A DNA stretch of 64,000 nt, from assembly GCA_013368325.1 (NCBI GenBank), contig JAACJK010000073.1, positions 79,432-143,431 of the forward strand, written 5' to 3'. This stretch comes from Ephemerocybe angulata (Eukaryota; Basidiomycota; Agaricomycetes; Agaricales; Psathyrellaceae). Position 1 is the first letter of the stretch. Each line of letters starts with the position of its first letter. Positions 12,173-22,600 of the stretch are shown in pieces. The position numbers and the translations under genes were made by a program. The notes under the pieces are model-generated. The model saw only the letters and a program-made list of their open reading frames with translations, was not told where the DNA came from and searched no databases.

Positions 12173-12847
12173 ATGCACGTTCAAGCCTACCTCTTCTTCT
12201 GCATCTTCACCTTCATTTCCCAAAGTCAGAAATTCCCACATAACCTCAGCCCCCAACTCACACTCTACGTTCTCTTCCCCAGTCCACGCATCCATCCTCC
12301 CCATCGAAGGCCCCAGCACACTTATAGGCCGTCAAACCGGATCTGCCTACTGCGTAGCAGCATGCGCAGACTGGAACACTCTAACGAACGAACGTGCCCA
12401 CAGAGCCGCGCCCACACCATCCACCAACCTCATAAACCGTTCTCCCTTGAATTGCTACGCTTCATCTACCTATGTACTTACTAATAATAATACAGCTTGC
12501 GTGCGATGCAACTGGGACGTCCACATGCGTCTGCACAGGCAACCCCGCTCCCTATTACGAGCAATGCGCGGCATGCGCACTCGCAACCACGCCGAACATC
12601 AACACTGTCCCCGGGGCCGTCAAAGCGGGCACACAGCTCCTCGTCGATATATATGGCGGTAAGTCGCGTCCTCCACATGCCGCATGCATGCCACCGTTCT
12701 TTCCAAGCTCGATGCATGAAGGAACGATTGATGACTCAGGATATTTACATGCATGCTTGCTTACTACTGTGTGTTATTGTAGCGTATGCGTCGTGGTGCA
12801 AGAGTTTGTATGGCGTGACTATTCCGCCGCTTAGGCTCACTGCGTGA
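12173..12847 (+). CDS. Small secreted cysteine-rich protein
   Basis: I do not recognise a named family. Exon 1 (12173-12224) encodes a signal-peptide-like start (MHVQAYLFFCIFTFISQ). Exon 2 begins at 12283 (HASILPIEGPSTLIGRQTG, then SAYCVAACADW). Exon 3 (12496-12658) reads ACDATGTSTCVCTG...YYEQCAACALATTP...GAVKAGTQLLVDIYG. Exon 4 (12783-12847) reads AYASWCKSLYGVTIPPLRLTA and stop. The cysteine spacing resembles small secreted proteins common in wood and litter agaricomycetes. The end of exon 2 is uncertain. A GC donor after codon NER (about 12397) keeps ACADWNTLTN and the exon 3 frame; the GT donor at 12354 also keeps frame but drops cysteines. The length is about 115-130 residues. Role unknown; extracellular. 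Confidence 0.6.
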
Positions 12848-13370
12848 TGTCGGTGCTGCATTCCAGGCGCCATGGACTCGGTTCCCTTTAACTCAATTGT
12901 ATATCTCCTTACCCTTTCTACGTTTCACGGTTTCCTCGTTTATTTATTTCGTACTGTTTTCGAAGAACAACTGCCCCCAAGACAAATTAGTCGACATTCG
13001 TCATGATCCCTTGCACAGTGCACTCCACAAACAAGAATTGGGTTGGATCACGGCGCTAACATACTCGCACTGGCCTCCATTACCCCTCTTGTTTGATGTC
13101 GAATGCTCGAGCAAAGGTGTCTCTGAGAAGCGAGAAAACTGGATGAATCTCACGCAGTACACGCCTGGGATAAATGAACGCACCATCCATGGAGAGAAAG
13201 CACGGGCGGAAAGGATTTAGAACTAGGAGCAGTAAAATCGAGATCATGGGACGGGTGTGGGACTTTCGTCATTTCGCCTCCATGATTGGAGCCTTAACCG
13301 AGCCGCCATGCACCAGGTGTGGAATGCTTTCGAGATTGGATTCGCGTCGGCGTTCAGGAGATATAGAAAC
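12848..13370. other. Intergenic between the secreted protein and repeat module 2
   Basis: No gene seen. The first 150 bases should hold the 3' untranslated region of the secreted-protein gene. The rest is low in coding signal and merges into repeat module 2. Confidence 0.4.
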
Positions 13371-15257
13371 ATATGTATACAGTCTAGCTACATTGTTGGG
13401 TCAACACACGAGTCAATACCACATGCAAAATCCTTCAGCGCCCGAAACGACGTGACACGGACGATCAACACACCGAGGTGCCATTCACCATCCGTTGCGC
13501 CCAGTCTCGACGATACACACAGGTCCTTCCCAGGAAAAGATCAAGTGTACCAAGAAAAGCATTGGACGACGATATGCGAACCAAGCGTGCTAAGATCAAG
13601 GGAGCCCGATGGGAAGGTTCTCGCAGCGAGCGCATAGGAAAGGAGTCTATCATAGACCCCCTCCATAACTGTGTCGCATGTGCCAGAGTCCCCTGCGGGT
13701 CCCGCTGTCTATCAGGTTCAAACCCGCGCCGAGCATCGTGTCGATATGCAAGAGTTGGGATACGAGCAGGGTGAAATAGACCAGAGTAAAGGAAGAAGGA
13801 ATGCGTAGAATAGCCCCAGACACCACTCGCGCTATGCGAGTCATCTGATTAAGATCATCACACCTCGTCAACGGGGATGGTCGATTGCGATTCCCATAAG
13901 AAAGGAGAATGAATGAATAAAGAAAGAAATAACAGGGTGCCGAGCTTCCCTCAGCATGACGCATGAAGCGCGAAACACCGCAGGGAATCCTGAGTTGAAC
14001 GACGGTACACCAGCAAGCGGAGTAGTCAAGGAATTTCTCTCCGACATATCACCTGCAGCACCGAACCGGCAACGTGTGCCGACTCGGAACTCCGCCCGAT
14101 ACAGACGTTGTCAGAGGAGCACCGAGCTCTACTCGGCAAGAGCTATCCCCAGTTCGACGTTTTAGCAAGGAGTAGACGCGCGCGTACGAGAGAAAGAGCG
14201 AGGTAGGACCACATGAGTGAGTTCAAGGAGGCTGCTCTCGAAAACCTCACAGAAAGCCACTGTCCCCCCGAACGGGAGCAAAGAGGCCCTGATCGTGGGC
14301 GGGAGATCTGGTTCTCCCTCAGGAATCGAGCCCGCCTCGGATCGCTCATTCAGCGTGTTGCTTTGACTCCTTTACAGTCAAGGTTGGCAGAAGGGTGAAC
14401 GGAGAAGGACACGGCGATCAAGAGATGAAGAAAGAACAACGACGATCTTGGAGAATGAATCACCAACGACACAGTGGAGGGGGAGGAGCCTGAATCAAAA
14501 GCGAATGACAGTGTACACGCACGGGGAGTAGAAAGCAGAGTTCGCATTGCGAACGCCTACAGAACCGACAGCGTTCCCGCTCTGTGCGGCAAGAGATTGC
14601 ACCGAGTTGATTTCTACTCGGCAGCGCGGTGACCTGCGGTCGAAGTTCTGGCCAAGGAGCACGCAAGAGTGGGAAAGTGGGTGCGCAGAGGGGCGGGGGA
14701 GATTGAAGGTTGGTATATAGTGGACGCGAGTAGAGGATCGAGGGTACGATCAATGCCCAGAGCTCAGAGAGGCACATGATCAAGGGCGCCCTACTTATCA
14801 CACCGAACATGAGCCAAGGGCTATGCTCGCAAGCGATCTGAATGCGCACTGAGAAGCATGCCCCGAATCGCTCGGTCTGTCGACCATGCCTCGATAAGTG
14901 AAGGTAGCGGGGGACGGGGGCGGGGAAGAAGAAAAGAAGAATTCGACCGATCGACGGGTTCACCACCCAGCACAGCTGAAGCAAACGCACTGAACGACCG
15001 GGAATACCGCTTCCTCTAACCCTCCCTCCCATAAATAAACCCAGCGCCCCTCCAGTACCAGCCTGCTCACATCGACACGAGCGATCCTCCTCCTCCAGCA
15101 TCGTGCAGCGAGACCCCTTCCCGACGTCGATTGCGCCCAAGAGCGAGATTCTTCAAGTGTCGCCTGAGCCCCTGGGCGGCTCGTTCAGCCATTACGAGAT
15201 ATAGAGACAAGAGGAGGGATGTTCCACTCAGCGTCGTGGTGGTAGTGGTGGTTGTGG
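13371..15257 (+). repeat. Complex repeat module 2, part left of the LTR insertion
   Basis: Follows the same order as 9580-11420: a CAGGTCCTTCCCAGGAAAAGA-type block, GAGCGCATAGGAAAGGAGTC (13629), a stem-loop block (14046), CCCCGAACGGGAGCAAAGAG (14266), a second stem-loop block (14553) and finally the GTGGTGG tract at 15235-15257. The LTR element interrupts that tract and the module resumes at 16395, so the module was in place before the insertion. No gene is supported. Confidence 0.75.
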
Positions 15258-15518
15258 TGTAAGCGCATGAAGACGCTTGAGTGCGAAGGGGGTATCGTAA
15301 CCTCTTGTCGGATAGCTCGTCGTCGTCGCAGAGAAATAAACTGGTATTGAGGGGAAGGAAGGTGGGTGAGGATAACCTGCTGAACACGATGTAGCCTACA
15401 GTAGATATATACCAGACCGGTCCGATCTCGGGAAACTTCTAGACTATTCGTTCAGGGTCCTACTGGTCACATGAAGGTACGCGCATGGCTGCTACGCAGC
15501 CATCGCGCGTTCCTTACA
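15258..15518 (-). repeat. LTR (left copy; 3' LTR in element orientation)
   Basis: 261 bp, TG...CA termini, identical by eye to the copy at 16134-16394. It contains a TATATA stretch near 15410. Confidence 0.88.
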
Positions 15519-16133
15519 TCTCCCAGGAACTTCTCATACTGACTCTAGGTCAGTGTGACACCAGCGAGCGATGCGGCTACGATAAAGTCGAAGGTCGGTT
15601 GGCTGATTTCGATGGGCGCTTAATGTGACTGCAGACTGCTTGAAGGAATAGTGATGGTGAACCGTGATAAAGGGGAAGGGTGAAGGCCATCGAATGGAAG
15701 CTGAGGACGTCTCTTCTAGCGTGACAACGCGGCGGGGTACTTCTTCAACATGTCGATTGTCGATCTTGATGCACTCTGCCCTGCGCAGACTGGTGACTGA
15801 CTGTGTGGCACTCGTGGCCCGTAAACTTCGTAAACTTGCTTCGATACTTCTGACTTGCTTCTGACTTGATAACTTGGCCTGCAGGTGTGGGCTATTGGCG
15901 ATTCAAGATGGATGCGACTTGGTCGATGGCATACGTGAGCCGTGGTGATGACGCGGGAGTGACGGGCTGGGGAACAGCGTCCGGGGTGAGCGGTTGATGG
16001 CCGGTGACTGAGGGAACGTCGAAGGAAGATGAAACGAAGGAGTGAACGGGCGAATTGGTGTTGGTAAGGAAGCGTGGCGAACGACGAGAGCGTCTCCAAG
16101 AAAGGTTAGAACCCCCTCGCGGTGGGCTCCAGT

Positions 16134-16394
16134 TGTAAGCGCATGAAGACGCTTGAGTGCGAAGGGGGTATCGTAACCTCTTGTCGGATAGCTCGTCGTC
16201 GTCGCAGAGAAATAAACTGGTATTGAGGGGAAGGAAGGTGGGTGAGGATAACCTGCTGAACACGATGTAGCCTACAGTAGATATATACCAGACCGGTCCG
16301 ATCTCGGGAAACTTCTAGACTATTCGTTCAGGGTCCTACTGGTCACATGAAGGTACGCGCATGGCTGCTACGCAGCCATCGCGCGTTCCTTACA
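16134..16394 (-). repeat. LTR (right copy; 5' LTR in element orientation)
   Basis: 261 bp, same sequence as 15258-15518. Adjacent on its inner side is the putative tRNA primer-binding site on the minus strand. Confidence 0.88.
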
Positions 16395-17017
16395 GTGGGA
16401 AGGAAGGAAGGAACACGCAAAATCGATGATCGATGCAAGCGCCACAGTCACGCCGAGCTCGCCGGCCGACCGGCGGCACTTGGGCAGGATTGGGGCAGGA
16501 TCACAAGTCTCAACGCATCCCAGCATCGGCTCTTCTCCTCTCTACACCTAGTCATCCCTTCTCTTCCGTGACCCAATTTGAAGCGCTGCTGCTGCCCTGA
16601 TTGGATATCTCGATCCAGGTCAAATGGACGTAAGGACGCCGGCGCTTACTGAGCCTAGAGGGGTGCAGCCGTATTTCGAGGCCGACGGCATCGAAGGTGT
16701 TGACAGGGTAAGGTTATTAATCTTTGGGCATACTGGATGTCCTTGCGGGCGCGCAGCTCGCATGCGCTTGTTCCTTCCCAGCATCAACCATTTCACGCAC
16801 GTAAAGGTGTCGTCTCCGAGCACATTACTAACTTTCAAATCTCTTCTCTTACTCATCCCTTCCCTGCACATATTCTTTCTATCTATTCACTTCGATAAGA
16901 ATGAGTAAATAGTTGCACTGATTTATTGATAGAAAGGGCGTCGCCCAGACAATTTCGATATTATATAAAGCAGTCTCATTCGACCGAGGACCTCTACAAA
17001 ACTCTACAGCAAACAAC
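16395..17017 (+). promoter_or_regulatory. End of module 2 and promoter of the intact ALDH gene
   Basis: The module resumes with GTGGGAAGGAAGGAA and CGATGATCGATGCAAGCGCC. TATATAAA at 16962-16969 lies 49 bp upstream of the ATG at 17018. The TATA box is conserved in the three defective copies (24971, 29922, 57891), which argues that it is the real core promoter. Confidence 0.75.
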
Positions 17018-19465
17018 ATGACGACCCCACTCTCCGAAATCACCGAGGTGCGCTTCATCCACCCCTCCCTTCCCCCACTAACGCAACGTGCCCTCGCAGA
17101 TCCACGCCTCCCTCTCGTCCACATTCCTGACTTCCCTCTCCTCATCCACCAAACCCAACACCACCCCCTCTTCCAAAGCCGGACAATACCCCGTGCTTTC
17201 CCTCCCCTACCGCCAACACCAACTCCTCCAACTCGCCCGGCTAGTCCAAGAAAACGCCGACGCCCTCTGCCACTCCCTCTGGGTCGACGAGGGAAAGCCG
17301 CGCCAGGAAGTACTCATGGCGGAGATCGGCGCCGTCATCGACCGCGCGTTGAAGAGTGCGCGGGAGCTTGAGGCGTGGGTCGGTGGGGGCGCGGATATGG
17401 GGGAGGACGTCAAGTTAGCTGGGTGGCAGGTGGGGTGGAAAGCCAGGGTTGAGAAGAAAGCGAAGGGCGTCGTCCTTATTATCTCGTACGTCCCATTTTC
17501 TTTTTTATGATTTTGTTCTATGTAATGAAACGTACATCGGTTTGCAGCCCGTGGAACTACCCTATAACCCTGACCCTCCAACCCGTCTGCGGTGCCATCG
17601 CAGCCGGCTGCCCCGCCCTCATAAAGCCCTCCGAAGTCGTACCTACATTTTCGAAGCTCCTCGCCGAGCTCGTCCCGAAGTACCTCGACCCCGCCACATA
17701 TCGCGTCGCACTGGGCGGCGTACCCGAGATCACAAGGATCCTCGAACTTAAATGTACGTCTCCCTCCCTCCCATCCCCCATCTTACTTTAGAGATAAAGG
17801 GAGAAACTTGAAGCTAACCGCCAGCCTGCGCAGGGGCCCACATATTCTACACAGGCAACGCCCGCGTCGCGCGCATCATAGCCGCGGCGGCGGCGAAACA
17901 TCTGACACCTATGACCCTCGAGTTGGGCGGGAAGAGCCCCGTTATTATCGATGGTGCGAGTCTGGGGGAGGCGGAGCTGCGGGTCGCTGCGCGCAGGATT
18001 GTTTGGGGGAAGGTTAATAATGCTGGGCAGGTACGTTTAATTCTCGCACTTATCTTCTACTTTACACTCGCCTACCCAAACAGATTATAGATCCCATACT
18101 AACATCCTTCTGGCCACATGTAGATCTGCGTCGCCCCAGACTACGTCCTCATCGAGCCCGCCTACATTCCTCAATTCATCTCCGCCTGCCGCGCCGCCCT
18201 CGACTCGTTCTTCCCTAATGGCGCGTTGAACTCGCATGACTACGGGAGGATTGTGTCGGAGGCGCATTTCTCTAGGGTGAAGGGGCTGTTGCGGGATACG
18301 AAGGGGAGGGTTGTTATTGGAGGTGGGGTTTTGGATGGGAGCGGGGGCCCGCATGAGGGGGCGTGGGCGAGGGGGGTGGAGCCGACTGTTGTTTTGCTCG
18401 GTGCGTTCGCGTTTCGTTCTTCTTGCATTCGTTCGTTCCCTTGTCTTTGCTGTTCTGTGGTTGGTCGAGCCTTCTGTGTTTCTTCGTTCTCTGTTCTCTT
18501 CTCTGTTCTTAGTTCTCCCTGGTCTTCTGTTCTTCGTTTTGGTGTGACTACCGAATACATGGACTCGATGCTGACGCGTAATTCCATTTCTGCTATGCTA
18601 CGTAGACGAAGCGACCGCCGCCGACGACGTCCTCCTCCAAGACGAGCTCTTCGCACCCATCCTGCCCATCCTGCCTGTCGCATCCGTGGCTGCTGCGCTG
18701 GAGTATGTGAGGGCGCACGCGCACCCGCTTGTGATTTATGCGTTTACGGAGAGTGATGAGGTTAAGAGGGAGGTGAAGGCGGGGACGATGAGTGGGAATG
18801 TGGTGTTTAATGATACATTTAATCAGCTTTCTGGTGCGTACCTCTCGTTTGTACGATTTTCGTTTCGTCGTGCGTCCATACGTACGTTGAATGGGGGCTT
18901 CGTTTGGGCGCAGCGTGTTCATGCGCGCGCTTGTTTGTTCGTTCGGGCGCTCGTTCGGTCGTTCTTTCTTGGATTCGTGCAGTCGTGCGGTCGTGCGGTC
19001 ATTTGGGATTGGGTGAAAGAGTATTGGTACTGATTATGATTGTGTTTAGTGGATGAGATACCGTTCGGAGGTGTTGGGGAGAGTGGGTATGGGAGGCAGC
19101 CTTTGAAGTGGACGTTCGAGGAGTTTGTATATTTGAGGAGTGTTCTGGACGTACCGTTTAGGTGAGTCTCTTTCTTCCTTCTTTCGTTCGCTCTTTCGTC
19201 TGGGCTTCTCGTTCTGGTGTTCGACTTTCCGTGTTCCACTTCCAAGCTCGGGCGGGTGTACACTCGTTATGAGCTGGTTTGGGAAACCTGAGTCAAGTCT
19301 TCGCTTGTGTACATGACGTGTGTTTGAACGCATGCTGACGTTCAATATAGCGAGGAGCCGAAGTTTGGAGGACGCTACCCGCCGAGCTCGAAGGAGAGTT
19401 TGGACTTTTTCGAGAGATGTCTGAAGGTTCCAATTGCGAGTGTTGAGGAGCTTGGGGGAAGGTGA
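17018..19465 (+). CDS. Aldehyde dehydrogenase, class-3-like (ALDH3 type)
   Basis: Eight exons (17018-17047, 17100-17485, 17548-17753, 17834-18030, 18124-18400, 18606-18833, 19050-19161, 19351-19465) add up to exactly 517 codons including stop. Motifs in order: SPWNYP...[12 protein letters not shown] (NAD-binding loop), [18 protein letters not shown] with the general-base Glu at about 237, NNAGQICVAPDY with the catalytic Cys at about 275, [11 protein letters not shown], and [11 protein letters not shown]. This is the signature of class 3 and fatty-aldehyde dehydrogenases, which oxidise medium- to long-chain or aromatic aldehydes with NAD(P)+. No membrane anchor is visible at the C-terminus. 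Compared with copy C, the frame ends about 20 residues early at a TGA. Introns 5-7 are unusually long (about 190-220 bp) and rich in TTCG-type repeats. It is the only intact member of a four-copy family in this window. Confidence 0.92.
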
Positions 19466-22400
19466 ATGGTGCTAACGGTGTTAGTGGCGCTTCTATGCTC
19501 TAAGGCACGGTCAGGAATTGGGCTTGCAATATGGGTTGGGCGAGGAAAGGAACGCAGAAGTGAATATAAATATCGTTGTGTGTGCGTTTATGTATTCATT
19601 GAATCGGATCGCATGTGTGTATGCATGGCCGATTCGACATAGGTTCCCAGGTTCAAGGTAGCCATTCGACAGTCGGGGATGATATGCGCGGATGCATTGA
19701 GCATCTCATCTATATACTCCCAATGGCTGATTCCTGGGACTTATCGTTATAGATCGTCCGACAGTACGACACCGTCGACCATCCGAAAAGGCGGCCCCTC
19801 GAGTACCCCGCCCACGCTCGAAGGTTCGACACCGAAGAAGATTTGAAGGGTGCTGGGGCGCACCAGCACACACGAGCTTCACCTTAACCTGCATCTATCT
19901 CGATAATCCATGCGCCCTTCCCGTGTTTCGCAGTCCCGCATTTGCTTGAAGCTTTCATGATAGTTACATGTCGCACCCAGAAGGAGAAAGAAATGGCAGC
20001 AGAATCAAGACACACCTTCAACTTCGAAGAATAATGTAGATTCCAGACGGGATATGGCCGTCCATCTGACATCAGATTCAAATTTGGTACATTACTATAC
20101 TGCGCTGGGTACTGTCGAAACTCGTCGACATGGATGGCCTCAAAGATTTAAGAAAATGCATGAATAAATAAAGGAATAGAGCAAAAAATAGCTGAATCCC
20201 GAGTTTCCCTCAGCATGAAGCATAGTAGAAGAACCCAAATCAAACAACAGTAAATATCTACGCGGAGTAAAGTCCGATGTCCCTCCAGAATCACTTGCAG
20301 TGCAGAATGGGGAGTCTGGACCCGCTCTGCACAATACAAGGGTATTCCTATACCGACTGAAGGGCTCACGCTGAAAAGAAATAACCGGAATTTTCTCCCC
20401 TAGCAGATGCCCAAATCGACGGGAATAATCCTCCTCCAGCATCGTGCAGTGTGACGCTTTTGCCGCCAATCAGGCGGAGAATCCTTCAACCTCGCATGAG
20501 CCCCTGAGCGAGCCGCCCAGGGATTACGAGTTACAGAGACAAGACGGAGGGCGTCGCTCATGCGTATGCGTGGTGGTGGTGTGAGAAGGTATGGCGGGCC
20601 GTTTGTCTAAATATTCAGCGCGCAAATATTTGACCTCGCGCGCATAAATTTGGTCTCCGCGCGCAAATTTGAAGTGAAAAAGATGTAAAAGCTCACCGAA
20701 CATCTAGCGCGCAAATTTCGAGTCAGCGCGCAACTTTTTAGTGAGGCAGCGCAAAAATCGAGGCGCGCGCAACTAATCCAGCGCGCAAATTCACATCAAG
20801 CGCGCAAACACAGATAGGGGCTATTCCGACTTCAATCCCCCCAGGCAGACGCATGTGGAACCCAAGCTGCGCTGCCCGACGATTTAGCTGTGAAGGACAT
20901 CCCTCTGAGTCATCCAGCACAGTTGCGACTAGAGATAAGAAAAGGAAGGAAGACTAAGCTCGAGTAGGAAACAGAGAATAGTGGAGGAGAACTAGAAGCG
21001 AATGACGGTACATATTCCCGCGGAGTAGAGTCCAGACGGTGCTAACACATATCATCTGCAGCACACATTGGGGGGCGTTGATCCCCCTCTGCACGATACA
21101 AGAGACATTCTGAAGCAAGAATGGAGCTCCACTCGGCAGCACCATCTCCCGCGTTCGAGGGTTTGTAATATGACGGGACTCAATCAAACCACCCGCTATA
21201 CGTCCGACCACACCACATACAGAGTGACATCAAAGGGGCACTGCCAAGGCAAACATCACCCTGAACGACAACGAGAGCCGAAGGCCCCCCATCGTGGCCC
21301 GGGGAGTGATATGTGTCTTGCGCAGTCCGCCTCGCCTCGATCATCTAGCCCGGTGGTTCTTCCTTCAATTGTGAAGGTAACGGTGAAGCGTGCGGTATGA
21401 TATGAAGAGTGGAAGACAATGGGAGAGGAGAGGCGGGCGAAGAAAATCAACCAATAAATAGCACGCCCCACGAGGTATACAGAACACCGTTCGCACAACG
21501 CGGTGTCAGATATGACCGAAGAGTTCGTCCCTCTCGAAGATTGAGTTTCGGCGAATCACGAAGCACAAAACAGGAACGACGGTACCTAGGCTCGCGGAGC
21601 GGATGACGATTTCAGGTATATCACTTTACGCACGGAACCGGGAGCGTGAATCCCGCTCTGTACGCAAGAGATTGTCCCCTCAATCAGTCTCCGCTCGGCG
21701 GCACATTCACCCGCCGTCGAAGTTCTGTGCGAGAACACAGGTACGGAAGCGGGAAAGGAAGAGAGAGAAAGGAAGGTCACACAATAGTGACGGGCGGAAA
21801 CCGACGGGAGGGAAACGAAGCCCAACACTGGAAGACGCGTTTGAGGTCTCTAGGGTACGACGAGAATCGCGCCCTCAGCTAATCCATCATTACCATTACC
21901 ACTTCGAACTAGAGCCAAGAGGTCCCGCTCACGAGCGATATCTGAGTACGTAGCGCTCGGTCCACCTCAAATCACTTGGCTTCTTCGAAGTCGGAGTTAA
22001 GGTAGGGTGAGGATTGACTGCATGACGCAGAGCGGGAGGGCGAGGACGCCGGTGGCGGGGTAACCAAAGGGAGGACGCAGCCGATCGAAGAGCTCACCGC
22101 CTAGAACAGGTGATGCGTACGCACTGAATGACCGGTAATGTCCGCTCCCATAATCCCCCCGCCGTAAGCCCATCGCCCATTCACCACCAGACTCCAATCG
22201 ACAGGAGCGACTTCCTCCAGAAGCGTCGTTCGGTGAGCCCTCTTCAGACGTCGATCCAGACCCTTCGAGCATCGCATGAACTCCAGGGCAGCTCGTCCAG
22301 CGATTAGAGGATACAGAGACAGGAGGAGGGGCGTTTTGCTCATGCCTGATGGTGGTGGGAAGGAAGGAGAACAAACGACATCGACAATCGATTATCGATG

Positions 22401-22600
22401 CAAAGCGCCCGCAGCGCCGAGCTCCGAGTCGCCGGCCGACCGCGGAACCAAACATGGGCTTCGATTCCATGTCGCCTGACCTCCGCCTGCTGTATCCTCC
22501 CTCTCTTCCCATCCTCTATTCCCTTCTCTACATCTAACCATTCTCTGTGAGCGAGTAAGTTGAACGTGCGCATCCGTTTCGCAGAGGGTGTCTGATAAGC
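19466..22600 (+). repeat. Complex repeat module 3 (no ALDH gene attached)
   Basis: Contains the stem-loop blocks at about 20285, 21055 and 21620, the CCTGAACGACAACGAGAGCC block (21260), and the terminal GGTGGTGGGAAGGAAGGAG, CAATCGATTATCGATGCAAAGC and CCGGCCGACCG landmarks (22345-22445). No ALDH exon follows. The first 400 bases hold the 3' end of the intact ALDH gene. The internal GCGCGC array is listed separately. No gene supported. Confidence 0.7.
20618..20810 (+). repeat. Phased array of GCGCGCAAAT motifs
   Basis: Nine imperfect copies of GCGCGCAAAT(TT) start at about 20618, 20638, 20659, 20707, 20726, 20747, 20765, 20781 and 20800. Spacing is mostly 16-21 bp with one 48-bp gap. The sequence between copies is not conserved, so this is an array of short motifs, not a simple tandem repeat. 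I did not notice the array in the other modules. Possible roles are a protein-binding array or a relic of a different element. Confidence 0.8.

Larger units (their letters stand above)
15258..16394 (-). mobile_element. Non-autonomous LTR retroelement (TRIM-like), complete
   Basis: Two 261-bp direct repeats (15258-15518 and 16134-16394) that look identical to me begin TGTAAG and end TTACA. They enclose a 615-bp internal region and are flanked by GTGG on both sides, a possible 4-bp target duplication. On the minus strand the internal region starts, two bases after the LTR, with TGGAGCCCACCGCGAGG. This begins with the TGG expected of a primer-binding site complementary to a tRNA CCA end. A purine-rich GGGAGA precedes the other LTR, so the element points to the minus strand. 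The interior has no gag, protease or reverse-transcriptase motif; it is too short to be autonomous. Near-identical LTRs imply a recent insertion. Confidence 0.85.

Noticed and set aside
15716..16263. Possible gag-like frame inside the LTR element (minus strand)
   Set aside because: It is short, starts inside the LTR, and shows no zinc knuckle, protease or reverse-transcriptase motif.
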